Below are positions 41,663-51,092 of a DNA stretch of 64,000 nucleotides, one piece after another (position 1 is the first letter of the stretch; the number at the start of each line of letters is the position of its first letter). The stretch comes from Aeromicrobium ginsengisoli. GTDB lineage: Bacteria; Actinomycetota; Actinomycetes; Propionibacteriales; Nocardioidaceae. The stretch is taken from NCBI RefSeq assembly GCF_004134905.2, contig NZ_SDPQ02000003.1:1-64000 (forward strand). The letters run 5' to 3'. The translations under genes were made by a program, and so were the position numbers. A model generated the notes under the pieces. The model did no database searches, was not told the origin of the DNA, and saw only the letters and a program-made list of their open reading frames with translations.

Positions 41663-42361
41663 TCAACCGGCGGGAGGGGGCTCGTCGGTGGTGGGTGGCT
41701 CGGTGGTGGGGGGCGCAGCCTGCCACTCGCCGTAGATCTGGTGGAGCGCCTGCACGTAGTCGTTCTGCGAGTGGATGCCCGACAGCGTCCACTGCTGCTC
41801 GATCACGACGTACGGCAGCTGGGTGATCCCGATCGCCTCGCCGGTCGCCACCTGCGTGCGTACCTCGTCGGCGTACTCGGTGCTGGCGAGCAGCGCCTCG
41901 GCGGTCTCGAGCTCGAGGCCGACCAGCGCAGCCCGGGTGGCCAGCGCGAACGGGTCGCCGATGTCGGCACCTTCGAGGAAGTGCGCCCGCCACAGCTGGT
42001 GCAACAGGTCGCGCTGGAACCCGGGGCCGGCCTCGTCGGCCCACGTCAGCAGCCGCCACGCATCGAAGGAGTTGGCGCGCACGGCTTCGTCGAAGTTGAG
42101 GTCGATGCCGGTGATCTTGGCGGCAGCGGTGACCTGGACGTTGATGAGCTCGGCCTTGTCGGCACCACCGAGCTCGTCGGCGTTGACGTCCATCAGCCGC
42201 CGGCCGTCGTTGGGCGCGTCCGGGTCGAGCTGGAACGCCCGGTACGTCAGCTCGACGGGCTCGCCGGTCAGGATCGAGAACATCGCCGCAGCCCGCTCGA
42301 AGCGAGTGGCGCCGATGTAGGACCACGGGTCCGTGATGTCGGCGAAGACCAAGACCTTCAC
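41663..42361 (-). CDS. DsbA-family oxidoreductase (FrnE-like)
   Basis: A thioredoxin-fold protein of about 232 residues. The opening '[22 protein letters not shown]' in outline has D-P-W-S-Y in the FrnE position, where the usual second cysteine motif is replaced by serine; the cis-proline region is T-Q-L-P-Y-V-V-I. It lacks a signal peptide, so it acts in the cytoplasm. The C-terminus is a Thr/Pro-rich tail ([12 protein letters not shown]), unusual for the family. The start is GTG 42361 by the family pattern. Substrate unknown. Confidence 0.85.
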   Translation of the reverse strand: MKVLVFADITDPWSYIGATRFERAAAMFSILTGEPVELTYRAFQLDPDAPNDGRRLMDVNADELGGADKAELINVQVTAAAKITGIDLNFDEAVRANSFDAWRLLTWADEAGPGFQRDLLHQLWRAHFLEGADIGDPFALATRAALVGLELETAEALLASTEYADEVRTQVATGEAIGITQLPYVVIEQQWTLSGIHSQNDYVQALHQIYGEWQAAPPTTEPPTTDEPPPAG

Positions 42362-42416
42362 GACCGCCACGCTACGCGATCCCGAAAGCAACGTTCAGCC
42401 CGTCTAGATTCGACGC

Positions 42417-43226
42417 ATGCCTCGTCACACACCCACCGGGATCGACTGGACCGAACGCGGCGACGGCCTGCCGGTCGTCATGCTGCACGGACTCATGGGC
42501 GATCGCCGCCTGATCAGCCGCTTCACCGAGTCGGTCCTCGCGGAGCGACCCGGCCTCCGACGGCTCCACCTCGACCTGCCGGGTCACGGGCTGAGCAGCG
42601 GCGAGGGGATCTCGTCCTCCGATGACGTCGTCGATCGGGTCGCCGCGTTCCTCGACGACGTGCTCGGCGACGAGCCGTACGCCGTGGTGGGCAACTCGTT
42701 CGGCGGTGGCATCGCCCGTGCGCTGACCGGTCGCGAGCCGTCGCGGGTGGCCGGCATGGCCCTCATCGCGCCATTGATCATCGCCGACCACGGCCGTCGC
42801 GACGTCCCGACATGTGCACCCATCGACGTCGAGCCGCTCGACGGGGGCACCGACGACGACCGGCGCGACTTCGCCGAGTTCACGTTCCGCCAGACGCGGC
42901 AGCACTGGGAGCTCTACCTCGAAGAGGTCGCCCCCGGCACGCGGCTCGGCGACTCCGCCGCCATCGGCCGGATCTCCGCGGCCTACGAGTTCAGTGTCAG
43001 CCCGGAGTCGCAGTTCACGACGTACGAGCGGCCGGTGACGTTCATCCTCGGCCGGCAGGATCCCGTCGTCGGCTTCACCGATGCACTGGCGATCGCTTCG
43101 TCATACCCGCGTGCGACCTATCTCGTCGCGGACGGGGCGGGCCACAACCCGCACCACGAGCAGCCCGAGCTGTGCGCCGCGGCGTTGGGCGCCTGGATCG
43201 ACGCGGTGATCAGCTCGACGGCTTGA
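42417..43226 (+). CDS. Alpha/beta hydrolase
   Basis: A 269-residue hydrolase. The oxyanion loop is M-L-H-G-L-M-G, the nucleophile elbow G-N-S-F-G-G has serine near residue 97, the acid is probably in G-R-Q-D-P-V-V-G, and the histidine is in G-A-G-H-N-P-H-H-E. It is most like epoxide hydrolase/haloperoxidase-type enzymes; the substrate is unknown. It is divergent from the DsbA-like gene and its 3' end overlaps the YbjN-type gene end by 17 bases on the opposite strand. Confidence 0.88.
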   Translation: MPRHTPTGIDWTERGDGLPVVMLHGLMGDRRLISRFTESVLAERPGLRRLHLDLPGHGLSSGEGISSSDDVVDRVAAFLDDVLGDEPYAVVGNSFGGGIARALTGREPSRVAGMALIAPLIIADHGRRDVPTCAPIDVEPLDGGTDDDRRDFAEFTFRQTRQHWELYLEEVAPGTRLGDSAAIGRISAAYEFSVSPESQFTTYERPVTFILGRQDPVVGFTDALAIASSYPRATYLVADGAGHNPHHEQPELCAAALGAWIDAVISSTA

Positions 43227-43695
43227 GGTGCTTGAACGCGTCGAGGTTGCGGGTCGACTCGCCCCGCGACTCGCGCCACTCCCACTCCTTGCGGATCGAC
43301 GACGCGAAGCCGAGCTCGAGGATCGTGTTGAACGACTCGTCGGCGTACGTCAGGACGGCGCCGAGCAGCCGGTCGACCTCGTCGGCCGTCACCGCGTGCA
43401 GCGGCAGCCGGCCGTCGAGGTAGATGTCGCCGGCCGAGTCGACCGCGAATGCCACACCGAACATCTTGAGGTTGCGCTCCAGCAGCCAGCGGTAGACCGT
43501 CTCGTGGTTCTCGTCGGGGTTGCGGCACACGAACGCGTGGATGCCCAGCGCGTGCTTGCCGATCTCGAGGCGGCACGTCGTCTGCAGCTTGCGCTCCCCC
43601 GGCAGGGTGATCTCGAAGACCCCCGGCCGGTGCTCGGTGAACTCCAGCTCGGCCGCCTCGAGCGCCTCCACGATGATCTGGCGAGTCTCCGTCAT
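43210..43695 (-). CDS. YbjN domain-containing protein
   Basis: A 161-residue YbjN-type (type III secretion chaperone-like fold) protein: '[58 protein letters not shown]' in outline is the family core, with [12 protein letters not shown]. It lies directly upstream of or next to mshA in many actinobacteria (Rv0487 beside mshA in M. tuberculosis). ATG 43695 overlaps the mshA stop by 4 bases. Its role in mycothiol-producing bacteria is unknown; no enzymatic motif is visible. Confidence 0.85.
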   Translation of the reverse strand: MTETRQIIVEALEAAELEFTEHRPGVFEITLPGERKLQTTCRLEIGKHALGIHAFVCRNPDENHETVYRWLLERNLKMFGVAFAVDSAGDIYLDGRLPLHAVTADEVDRLLGAVLTYADESFNTILELGFASSIRKEWEWRESRGESTRNLDAFKHLKPSS

Positions 43696-44954
43696 GCGTT
43701 CTTCTCCACATGCGTGCGGTGCCACTCGATGGCCTCGGCGTAGACCTTGAGGGTACGGTCGGCGGTCACGTCCCACCCGAAGCTCTCCGCGTGGCGTACG
43801 GCCTTGTGGCTCATCGCCTCACGCAGCTCGGGATCGGTCAGCAGGGGGTGCAGCGCCGCGGCGTAGTCACGCGGATCGTGCCCGTCGACCAGGATGCCGG
43901 ACACGCCGTCGGACACAGCGGTCGACAGCCCGCCCACGCGGGCCGCCACGACCGGAGTGCCGCACGCCTGCGCCTCGATCGCCACGAGACCGAACGACTC
44001 GTTGTGCGACGGCACGCAGACCACGGACGCTGCGGCATACCAGTCGGCGAGGTCGGACTGCGCGACCGTCGGGACGAATCGCACGACATCCTGGATGCCC
44101 AGCCGTTCACTCAGGTCGGTGAGCGCCGTCGGCCGGTCGAGGCCAGAGCCGGACGCCCCGCCGACGATGGCCACGACGAGTCGCTCGCGCAGCGCGGGGT
44201 CGTCGTGCAGCATCCGCGCCGCGGCCTCGATGACGACATCGGGCGCCTTGAGCGGCTGGATGCGGCCGGCGAACAGCAGCAGCGCAGCGTCTTCGGGGAT
44301 GCCGAGGAGCGACCGCGCCGCGGCTTGCCGCCCCGCGCGGAAGACCTCGAGGTCGACGCCGGGATGCACCACGGCGACGTGCTCGGGCTCAGCGTCGTAG
44401 AGCTCGATCAGCTCGCGGCGCTCCTCCATCGTGTTGGCGATGAGCCGGTCGGCGAGCCGCACGATCTCCTCCTCGCCGTAGATGCGGCCGATCGGCTCGG
44501 CGTCGTCACCGTCGGCGAGCATCGCGTTCTTGACCTTGGCCATCGTGTGCATCGTGTGGACCAGGGGCACGTTCCAGCGCTCGCGCGCGACCGTGCCGAC
44601 CTGACCCGACAGCCAGTAGTGCGAGTGGACGAGGTCGAAGTGCCCGGGCTCCCGCTCGACCTCGGCGCGCAGCACGTCGCGGACGAACGAGCACAGCTGC
44701 GACGGCAGGTCGTTCTTCTGCAGCCCCTCGAACGGTCCGGCTGGCACGTGGTGCACGAGGATTCCCGGCGCCGCCTCGACCAGCTGCGGCTGGTGGCGCG
44801 AGGTGGCACGGGTGAAGATCTCCACCTCGATGCCCCGCGACGCGAGCTGGCGCGACAGCTCGAGGACGTACACGTTCATGCCGCCGGCATCGCCGTCGCC
44901 GGGCTGCTCGAGCGGCGACGTGTGCGCCGAGAGCATCGCGATCCGCTTGAGCAT
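43692..44954 (-). CDS. mshA: D-inositol-3-phosphate glycosyltransferase MshA
   Basis: A 420-residue GT4 retaining glycosyltransferase for the first step of mycothiol synthesis (UDP-GlcNAc plus inositol-1-phosphate). Signatures are '[22 protein letters not shown]' at the N-terminus in outline, the H-S-H-Y-W-L-S-G block, '[18 protein letters not shown]' at the C-domain start, and [12 protein letters not shown] with the nucleotide-binding glutamates. Length is normal. Operon with the YbjN-type gene. It supports an actinobacterial host. Confidence 0.95.
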   Translation of the reverse strand: MLKRIAMLSAHTSPLEQPGDGDAGGMNVYVLELSRQLASRGIEVEIFTRATSRHQPQLVEAAPGILVHHVPAGPFEGLQKNDLPSQLCSFVRDVLRAEVEREPGHFDLVHSHYWLSGQVGTVARERWNVPLVHTMHTMAKVKNAMLADGDDAEPIGRIYGEEEIVRLADRLIANTMEERRELIELYDAEPEHVAVVHPGVDLEVFRAGRQAAARSLLGIPEDAALLLFAGRIQPLKAPDVVIEAAARMLHDDPALRERLVVAIVGGASGSGLDRPTALTDLSERLGIQDVVRFVPTVAQSDLADWYAAASVVCVPSHNESFGLVAIEAQACGTPVVAARVGGLSTAVSDGVSGILVDGHDPRDYAAALHPLLTDPELREAMSHKAVRHAESFGWDVTADRTLKVYAEAIEWHRTHVEKNA

Positions 44955-45032
44955 CGATCAGCCGCCTTTCGGCTCCATCGTCTCACCCGGTGCCCAGCCC
45001 GCAGCCGGACGGCCGTCTGTCACCATGGCGGC

Positions 45033-45767
45033 ATGCCCAACGCCGTCGTCACCGGGGCCAGCAGCGGCATCGGCGCTGCCACCGCCCGAGCCCTCGCCCT
45101 GGCCGGATTCCACGTCTTCTGCGTCGCCCGCCGCACCGACCGCATCGAAGCCCTTGCCGGCGAGATCGGCGGCACGGCGATCACGTGCGACGTCACCGAC
45201 GAGGCCCAGGTGGCCGCCCTCGCCGACGCCGTCGGCCCCTCGCTCGACCTGCTGCTCAACAACGCGGGCGGGGCTGTCGGCACCGACCACGTCGCCGTCA
45301 GCAGTCCCGACGACTGGCGGCACATGTACGAGGTCAACGTCATCGGCACGTTGCTCGTGACCCGCGCGCTGCTGCCCGCGCTCGTCGCCAGCGGCGCCGG
45401 CACGCTGATCAACCTCGGCTCGACCGCGGGCCACATCACGTACGAGGGCGGAGGCGGCTACACCGCGGCGAAGCACGGCGTGACCGCGATGACCGAGACG
45501 CTGCGGCTCGAGCTCAACGGCCAGCCCGTGCGCGTCACCGAGATCGCGCCGGGCATGGTGCGCACCGACGAGTTCTCGCTCAACCGGTTCGGCGGCGACC
45601 AGGCCAAGGCCGACGCGATCTACGCCGGTGTGCGCGAGCCGCTGGTCGCCGAGGACATCGCCGACGCGATCGTCTGGGTCGCGACCCGGCCGCAGCACGT
45701 CAACGTCGACCTCATGGTGCTCAAGCCGATCGCGCAGGCGGCGGCCCACAAGGTGCACCGGGAATGA
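45033..45767 (+). CDS. SDR-family dehydrogenase
   Basis: A 244-residue short-chain dehydrogenase/reductase of the YdfG/3-hydroxy acid dehydrogenase type. It has G-A-S-S-G-I-G for the nucleotide, the N-N-A-G-G motif, the catalytic serine in N-L-G-S-T-A-G and Y-T-A-A-K near residues 147-151. The C-terminus ('VNVDLMVLKPIAQAAAHKVHRE' in outline) matches NADP-dependent L-allo-threonine/serine dehydrogenases. It is divergent from mshA. The large open frame continuing upstream on this strand is antisense to mshA and not protein-like. Confidence 0.9.
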   Translation: MPNAVVTGASSGIGAATARALALAGFHVFCVARRTDRIEALAGEIGGTAITCDVTDEAQVAALADAVGPSLDLLLNNAGGAVGTDHVAVSSPDDWRHMYEVNVIGTLLVTRALLPALVASGAGTLINLGSTAGHITYEGGGGYTAAKHGVTAMTETLRLELNGQPVRVTEIAPGMVRTDEFSLNRFGGDQAKADAIYAGVREPLVAEDIADAIVWVATRPQHVNVDLMVLKPIAQAAAHKVHRE

Positions 45768-45802
45768 CGAACGGCCCCACCGGGTGCCGGTGAGGCCGTT
45801 CG
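45768..45802. terminator. Hairpin between convergent SDR and DHA2 transporter
   Basis: CGAACGGCCCCACCGG (45768-45783) pairs with CCGGTGAGGCCGTTCG (45787-45802) with one mismatch and a 3-base loop, starting right after the SDR stop. Likely a bidirectional terminator. Confidence 0.8.
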
Positions 45803-45817
45803 TACGTACGCGCTGCG

Positions 45818-47428
45818 TCAGTGCATGATGACCGGCGCGGCGTTGTCCTCGTCGTCGAGCAGGTGCACGACCTCACGCTTGCGCGGCAGGAACGCGACCG
45901 GGATCAGCGTGACGAGCAGGACTGCGAAGGCAACCCAGTACGACTGCTGGAACGCGTCCGCCAGGTCCTGGAAGCCCTGGTGCAGGACTGCGCCACCTGC
46001 GTTCAGCGTGTCGACCAGTTTGGCGCCGTCGGGCGTGTGCGAAGCGGCGGCCAGCTGGGCCGGCGTGACGCCGCCGTCGAGGCCCTTGAGGTTCTCCGAC
46101 CCCGCGATGACGTCGCCGCTCTTCATGGCGTTCGTGAGGACCACCGAGATCGTCGCGATGCCGGTCGCACTCGCGACCTGCTGCGTCACGTTGAGCAACG
46201 TCGACCCACGTGCCACGTCAGCCGCCTTGAGCGTCTTGAGTGCCGAGGTGAACAGCGGCATCATCGTCGCGCCCATGCCGAGGCCCGTGACGAACAGCCA
46301 GCCCCTGATCGTCCAGTCGGATGTGCCCGGGTCGGTGCTGTTGATCAGACCGAACAGTCCGATCAGGATGCCGATGAAGCCGAACGGCACGATGCGGCCG
46401 ACCGGGATCTTGTCGGTGAGCGCACCGGCAACGGGCATCGTCAACATCGCGCCGATGCCCTGAGGCGCCAGGAGCACTCCGGCCCGCCTGACCGAGTCGC
46501 CATCGACCTGCTGGAAGTAGGTCGGCACCAACAGCAGAGCACCGAAGAACGCGGCGGCGAACAGGAACATCGTGATGATCGAGATCGTCAGGTTGACGTT
46601 CTTGAACAGCCGCAGGTCGAGCAACGGGTGCTTGGGCTTGAACGACCAGAACACGAACGCGCCGATCAACAGCACGCCGATGATCATGGGCAGCAGCACC
46701 TTGGTGGCGGCGACCGTGCCCTCACCCGGGATGGCCGAGACGCCGTAGAGCAGCGAGGCCAGACCCGGCGAGAGCAGGATCATGCCGACCACGTCGAGGG
46801 CCTCGCTCGGCTCCGGGGCGTCCTTGGGGAGCACCATGAAGGCATAGACCAGGCCGATCAGGCCGATCGGCAGGTTGATCAGGAAGACCCAGTGCCACGA
46901 CGCGGCATCGATCAGGACGCCACCGAGGATCGGACCCATGATCGGGCCGAGCAGCATCGGGATGCCGAGGATCGCCATGAGCCGCCCCATGCGGTGCGGA
47001 CCCGCGGCCTTGGTCATGATCGTCATGCCCAGCGGCATCAGCATGCCGCCGCCGAGACCCTGCAGGACACGGAAGCCGATGAGGGCCTCGATGTTCCAGG
47101 CCGTGGCGCACAGCAACGAACCGATCGTGAACAGCGCGATCGCCGTGAGGTAGAGGCGCTTGGTGCCGAACCGGTCGGCTGCCCAGCCGGTCAGCGGGAT
47201 GACTGCCGCGAGGGCGAGCATGTAGGCCGTGGCGGTCCAGGCGACCGTTGAGTAGGCCAGCGGTTCGCCGTTGTTGGAGAGCTCGGTCTGGAACGTCGGC
47301 AGCGCGACGTTGACGACCGTGACGTCGAGGATCGACATGATCGCGCCGATCACGACGACGCCGGCGATCTTCAGGAGCTCGGGTGTGATCTTGTCACTGT
47401 CGTCGATCTGTCCCGTCTGGGAAGTCAT
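45818..47428 (-). CDS. DHA2-family MFS drug exporter (EmrB/QacA type)
   Basis: A 536-residue integral membrane protein with 14 predicted transmembrane segments. Hallmarks are 'SILDVTVVNVALPTF' (D-V-T-V-V-N-V-A-L-P), W-A-A-D-R-F-G-T-K-R-L-Y in loop 2-3, and the motif-C G-I-P-M-L-L-G-P-I-M-G-P region. It exports a cationic or amphipathic compound by proton antiport. A MarR-type gene lies 9 bases upstream in the same direction and probably represses the pair. Confidence 0.92.
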   Translation of the reverse strand: MTSQTGQIDDSDKITPELLKIAGVVVIGAIMSILDVTVVNVALPTFQTELSNNGEPLAYSTVAWTATAYMLALAAVIPLTGWAADRFGTKRLYLTAIALFTIGSLLCATAWNIEALIGFRVLQGLGGGMLMPLGMTIMTKAAGPHRMGRLMAILGIPMLLGPIMGPILGGVLIDAASWHWVFLINLPIGLIGLVYAFMVLPKDAPEPSEALDVVGMILLSPGLASLLYGVSAIPGEGTVAATKVLLPMIIGVLLIGAFVFWSFKPKHPLLDLRLFKNVNLTISIITMFLFAAAFFGALLLVPTYFQQVDGDSVRRAGVLLAPQGIGAMLTMPVAGALTDKIPVGRIVPFGFIGILIGLFGLINSTDPGTSDWTIRGWLFVTGLGMGATMMPLFTSALKTLKAADVARGSTLLNVTQQVASATGIATISVVLTNAMKSGDVIAGSENLKGLDGGVTPAQLAAASHTPDGAKLVDTLNAGGAVLHQGFQDLADAFQQSYWVAFAVLLVTLIPVAFLPRKREVVHLLDDEDNAAPVIMH

Positions 47429-47437
47429 ACGTATCTC

Positions 47438-47893
47438 CTAGTGGGTCTGCCGACGCAGGGTGTCGCCGGCGAGGATGTCACTGAGCGCGCGGTGCAGGTT
47501 GTCGCGCTGGTCTTCGGGCAGGTCAGCCGTGAAGGCCTTGATCGACTCACGCTTGCAGTCGATGTGTTGCGTGCTGAGCTTCTCGCCGATCGGAGTGAGC
47601 GAGACGAGCTTGACCCGCCGGTCGGCGGGGCTCTCGCGGCGTTCGACGACCTCGAGCTTGAGCAGCTGCTCGACGTTGCGGCCGGTGGCTGCGTCGGAGA
47701 GGCCCAGCTTGGTGGCGATCGCGTGGATCGGCATGGGCTCACCCTGGTGGGCGAGCAGGAACAACATGCGTGCCTGCGAGAACGACAGGTCGAGCTCGAC
47801 CATCGCGTCCATGCCGTCGGCCTCGGCCAGCGTCATCAGGCGCATCACGAAGTCCTCGAGCGCGACATAGAGATCGTCCGGTGAGATGGCCAC
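47438..47893 (-). CDS. MarR-family transcriptional regulator
   Basis: About 151 residues. The winged helix reads 'LSFSQARMLFLLAHQGEPMPIHAIATKLGLSDAATGRNVEQLLKLEVVERRESPADRRVKLVSLT' in outline, with the conserved D-R-R wing. GTG 47893 is chosen; an earlier TTG exists. It would repress the exporter gene 9 bases downstream and respond to a substrate of the pump. A TTGATCAA palindrome lies upstream at 47921-47928. Confidence 0.88.
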   Translation of the reverse strand: MAISPDDLYVALEDFVMRLMTLAEADGMDAMVELDLSFSQARMLFLLAHQGEPMPIHAIATKLGLSDAATGRNVEQLLKLEVVERRESPADRRVKLVSLTPIGEKLSTQHIDCKRESIKAFTADLPEDQRDNLHRALSDILAGDTLRRQTH

Positions 47894-47916
47894 CGAAAAA
47901 CCATAACTAAGATGCA

Positions 47917-47930
47917 ACCTTTGATCAAAT
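47917..47930. promoter_or_regulatory. Candidate MarR operator
   Basis: An AT-rich palindromic core TTGATCAA (47921-47928) with an A/T flank lies upstream of the MarR gene and between it and bipA. It sits where a MarR autorepressor would bind. Weak evidence. Confidence 0.35.
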
Positions 47931-47996
47931 GAAGTGTTTGTGAACGGTCAATTACCGGGGTGTAGCCGCGATTCGTCTCCGAGAGGTCATCCCCCG

Positions 47997-48002
47997 TAGA
48001 AT
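47997..48002 (+). promoter_or_regulatory. bipA -10 element
   Basis: TAGAAT at 47997-48002 matches a -10 hexamer 52 bases upstream of the bipA ATG. No good -35 is present at the right spacing, a pattern common for CarD-assisted actinobacterial promoters. Confidence 0.45.
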
Positions 48003-48053
48003 GGCAAGGCTCCGAGGTGTTCGAGCATTCCCCACGCATAGGACTTTTTTCGC

Positions 48054-49919
48054 ATGCCCACACGCTCCGACCTGCGCAACGTCGCAATCGTCGCCCACGT
48101 CGACCACGGAAAGACCACGCTGGTCGACGCCATGCTTCAGCAGCAGGGCCAGTACGACGAGCACCACCAGCTGGCCGAGCGCGCCATGGACTCCGGCGAC
48201 CTCGAGCGCGAGAAGGGCATCACGATCCTCGCCAAGAACACCGCGGTCCGCTACAACGGTCCCGGTGCGCCCGACGGCGGCGTGACGATCAACATCATCG
48301 ACACCCCCGGCCACGCCGACTTCGGTGGCGAGGTCGAGCGCGGACTCTCGATGGTCGACGCCGTCATCCTGCTGGTCGACGCCTCCGAGGGCCCGCTCCC
48401 CCAGACCCGCTTCGTGCTGCGCAAGGCACTCGCCGCTCACATGCCGGTCGTCCTGGTAGTCAACAAGGTCGACCGTCCTGACTCCCGCATCGCCGAGGTC
48501 GTCGACGAGACGTACGAGCTGTTCCTCGACCTGCTCGAGGACGGCGCCAGCGAGGACGCCCTCGACTTCCCCGTCGTCTACGCCTCAGCGCGCGCCGGCC
48601 GGGCCTCTCTCGAGCAGCCTGCCGACGGCGGCATGCCCGACAGCGACAACCTCATCCCGCTGTTCCAGACGATCATGGACGCCGTACCGGCTCCCGAATA
48701 CACCGAGGGAGCGCCGCTCCAGGCGCACGTCACCAACCTCGACGCCTCGCCGTTCCTCGGCCGCCTCGCGCTGGTCCGCGTCTTCGAGGGCACCCTCAAG
48801 AAGGGCGCCCAGGTCGCGTGGATGAAGCATGACGGCACGACCGAGCGGGTCAAGATCACCGAGCTGCTCGTCACCAAGGAGCTCGAGCGCGTACCCGGTG
48901 AGAGCGCCGGCCCCGGCGACATTGTCGCCATCGCGGGCATCCCCGACATCACGATCGGCGAGACGCTGGCCGATCCCGAGAACCCTGTCGCGCTGCCGCT
49001 CATCACGGTCGACCAGCCGGCCATCTCGATGACGATCGGCACCAACACGTCGCCGCTCGCCGGTCGCGAGAAGGGCACCAAGGTCACCGCTCGACTCGTC
49101 AAGGACCGCCTCGACCGCGAGCTCATCGGCAACGTGTCGCTCAAGGTGCTCGACACCGAGCGCCCCGACGCCTGGGAGGTCCAGGGCCGTGGCGAGCTCG
49201 CCCTGGCGATCCTGGTCGAGCAGATGCGTCGTGAGGGCTATGAGCTCACGGTCGGCAAGCCGCAGGTCGTGACGCGCGAGGTCGACGGCAAGATCCACGA
49301 GCCGATGGAGCGCCTGACGATCGACGCCCCCGAGGAGTACCTCGGCGCGATCACGCAGCTGCTGGCCGTCCGCAAGGGCCGCATGGAGCAGATGATCAAT
49401 CACGGCACCGGCTGGGTCCGCATGGAGTTCATCGTCCCGGCGCGTGGCCTCATCGGCTTCCGCACCGAGTTCCTCACCGACACCCGCGGCACCGGCATCG
49501 CGCACCAGACGTTCGAGAAGTACGAGCCGTGGGCCGGCGAGATCTCGACCCGCCCCTCGGGCTCGCTCGTGTCGGACCGCGCCGGGGCTGCGACGTCGTA
49601 CGCCATGACCAACATCCAGGAGCGCGGCACGCTGTTCATCGAGCCGGCGACCGAGGTCTACGAAGGCATGATCGTCGGCGAGAACTCCCGCTCCGACGAC
49701 ATGGACATCAACATCGTCCGTGAGAAGAAGCAGACCAACGTACGCTCGAACGCCGACGAGTTCGAGAAGCTCGTGCCGCCGCGCAAGCTGTCGCTCGAGC
49801 AGTCGCTGGAGTTCTGCCGCGAGGACGAGTGCGTCGAGGTCACCCCGACCGCCGTGCGCATCCGCAAGATCATCCTCGACGCCACCGAGCGCAACCGCGC
49901 CAACCGCGGCAAGAAGTAA
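48054..49919 (+). CDS. typA: Translational GTPase TypA/BipA
   Basis: A 621-residue ribosome-associated GTPase. G1 is A-H-V-D-H-G-K-T-T at 14-22, G2 lies in '[15 protein letters not shown]', G3 is D-T-P-G-H-A-D-F, G4 is N-K-V-D; the C-terminal BipA-specific domain includes '[19 protein letters not shown]' in outline and ends with basic residues. Length is normal. It acts in ribosome assembly and stress/cold adaptation. It ends 5 bases before the hairpin-bounded nuclease unit. Confidence 0.96.
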   Translation: MPTRSDLRNVAIVAHVDHGKTTLVDAMLQQQGQYDEHHQLAERAMDSGDLEREKGITILAKNTAVRYNGPGAPDGGVTINIIDTPGHADFGGEVERGLSMVDAVILLVDASEGPLPQTRFVLRKALAAHMPVVLVVNKVDRPDSRIAEVVDETYELFLDLLEDGASEDALDFPVVYASARAGRASLEQPADGGMPDSDNLIPLFQTIMDAVPAPEYTEGAPLQAHVTNLDASPFLGRLALVRVFEGTLKKGAQVAWMKHDGTTERVKITELLVTKELERVPGESAGPGDIVAIAGIPDITIGETLADPENPVALPLITVDQPAISMTIGTNTSPLAGREKGTKVTARLVKDRLDRELIGNVSLKVLDTERPDAWEVQGRGELALAILVEQMRREGYELTVGKPQVVTREVDGKIHEPMERLTIDAPEEYLGAITQLLAVRKGRMEQMINHGTGWVRMEFIVPARGLIGFRTEFLTDTRGTGIAHQTFEKYEPWAGEISTRPSGSLVSDRAGAATSYAMTNIQERGTLFIEPATEVYEGMIVGENSRSDDMDINIVREKKQTNVRSNADEFEKLVPPRKLSLEQSLEFCREDECVEVTPTAVRIRKIILDATERNRANRGKK

Positions 49920-49955
49920 CCCCTGAGCGGTGGGTCAGCGTCCAGTCGATCCAAG

Positions 49956-50010
49956 GAGCGGTGAGTTAGCGTCCAGTCGTCATGCGATCTTGGACGCCAG
50001 CTCACCGCTC
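49956..50010. repeat. Left hairpin of the nuclease unit
   Basis: GAGCGGTGAGTTAGCGTCCA and TGGACGCCAGCTCACCGCTC pair over 18 of 20 positions around a 15-base loop that includes the stop codon of the nuclease gene. A further direct copy (GAGCGGTGGGTCAGCGTCCA) precedes it at 49925. Confidence 0.85.
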
Positions 50011-50960
50011 GACCGGATCGGCGCGAACAGCGCAGCCCAACGATCTCCGAAGACCGGTGCGGGGCCGTCGTAGCCTCCACTGACCAGTTGCCGGTAGACC
50101 TCTGCGACGAGCTTCTTCGGAGTGTCGAGCTTCTCATTCGTGACCTGGACGTAGCGCCAGCCATCATCACGAAAATCCTGATAGCGGTCGATGTCGCTGT
50201 TCCACTGACTGAGGTCGGTCAGGTGCTGGCGGCCTTCGTACTCAACCAGCAATTTCCACAGCAGATAGACGAGGTCTCCGTAGCCAAGGAGTTCCCCCCG
50301 CCCATTGCGGACGTCCCTGTTGACGTCAGGCTTCGGCAGACCGGAGAACACCAGCACCGCTCGCGTCTCCGACTCCTTGAGCGAACGCGATCCTCCATCG
50401 AGATGGTGCAGAACCCGTCGCACCTGGCGGGCTCCTGGTCGCCAATGATCTCTGCGCGCCAATTCCGCGACCTCGAGCAGAGTCATGTGGCGGCCATGCA
50501 GGAGCCAGTCGCCAACCTTGATCGCGTCGATCATCCGGGCATCAGCGCAGTACTGGATGAACGCCGCTGCGGGCGTCACCCCCACGTCGTCGAGCGGCGG
50601 GAGCACCTCGGTGCGGTGCAGGAAGATGTCGTCGAGGTCGAGATGTAGATCGCCCGCGACCGTGAAACGGAGCGGCTTGGTGGCCCCGAAGTCGAGGCCG
50701 AGCGCCTGGATGCGCGTGATGTGGCTCAGCTGCGCCCTCGCCGGCATGGCGAGCGTCGCGGCAGCGATCCAGTCGAGGCCCGTCATCACATGATCGATGT
50801 GCACCCAGACTCTCGGGAAGAGCCGGCGGAAGCGCTTGCCACGGAGCACTTTCTCCGAAACTCCAACTGATCGCGCTGCCGCTGGCGTGAATGGACCGGC
50901 AAGGAGAACGTGAGGGATGTCGATCGGAGAGGGCATACCCCACACGTTCAGGCTGTCCAT
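49980..50960 (-). CDS. DUF559/Vsr-like endonuclease domain protein with AbiEi-like N-terminus
   Basis: A 326-residue protein. The N-terminal half resembles the AbiEi-type antitoxin/winged-helix region (A-A-A-R-S-V-G-V-S-E-K-V-L...F-R-R-L-F-P-R-V-W-V). The C-terminal part is a DUF559/Vsr-type restriction-like domain: S-L-K-E-S-E-T-R, then V-N-R-D-V-R-N-G-R-G-E-L-L-G-Y-G-D-L-V-Y, V-E-Y-E-G-R-Q-H and the D-G-W-R-Y-V-Q-V-T strand. Actinobacteria carry many such orphan genes. The codon use is less GC-biased than its neighbours. Hairpins bound it at both ends. ATG 50960 is used; ATG 50936 is possible. Confidence 0.82.
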   Translation of the reverse strand: MDSLNVWGMPSPIDIPHVLLAGPFTPAAARSVGVSEKVLRGKRFRRLFPRVWVHIDHVMTGLDWIAAATLAMPARAQLSHITRIQALGLDFGATKPLRFTVAGDLHLDLDDIFLHRTEVLPPLDDVGVTPAAAFIQYCADARMIDAIKVGDWLLHGRHMTLLEVAELARRDHWRPGARQVRRVLHHLDGGSRSLKESETRAVLVFSGLPKPDVNRDVRNGRGELLGYGDLVYLLWKLLVEYEGRQHLTDLSQWNSDIDRYQDFRDDGWRYVQVTNEKLDTPKKLVAEVYRQLVSGGYDGPAPVFGDRWAALFAPIRSSGELASKIA

Positions 50961-51028
50961 ACGGTTCGCGCGACCCGTTCGATCTTCGACTGTGGACGCT
51001 CCGACACCGCCACAGCAATGTGGACATT

Positions 51029-51083
51029 GAGCGGTGGCCCTGCGTCCAGGAAGAACGCGCAGGTGGACGCTAACTCACCGCTC
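51029..51083. repeat. Right hairpin of the nuclease unit
   Basis: GAGCGGTGGCCCTGCGTCCA (51029-51048) and TGGACGCTAACTCACCGCTC (51064-51083) pair in their outer 8 and inner 7 bases. CCCTGA-GCGGTG on the far left (49921-49932) and CACCGCTC-CCG-TCAGGG on the far right (51076-51092) extend the inverted symmetry of the unit. Confidence 0.8.
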
Positions 51084-51092
51084 CCGTCAGGG

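Larger units (their letters stand above)
49925..51083. mobile_element. Hairpin-bounded single-gene unit with Vsr-like nuclease
   Basis: A compact unit fills the gap between the convergent bipA (ends 49919) and AlkB-like gene (ends 51093). Left end: GAGCGGTGGGTCAGCGTCCA (49925-49944), GAGCGGTGAGTTAGCGTCCA (49956-49975) and inverted TGGACGCCAGCTCACCGCTC (49991-50010) inside the gene end. Right end: GAGCGGTGGCCCTGCGTCCA (51029-51048) and inverted TGGACGCTAACTCACCGCTC (51064-51083). Both ends fold as 20-nt-arm hairpins. The single gene between them encodes a Vsr/DUF559-type nuclease. Mobility is inferred from structure and placement. Confidence 0.5.

Noticed and set aside
43710..45032. Very long plus-strand open frame continuing upstream from the SDR gene
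   Set aside because: It is antisense to mshA, which has clear motifs; the translation is Arg/Val/Asp/Gln-rich low-complexity typical of shadow frames in GC-rich DNA.
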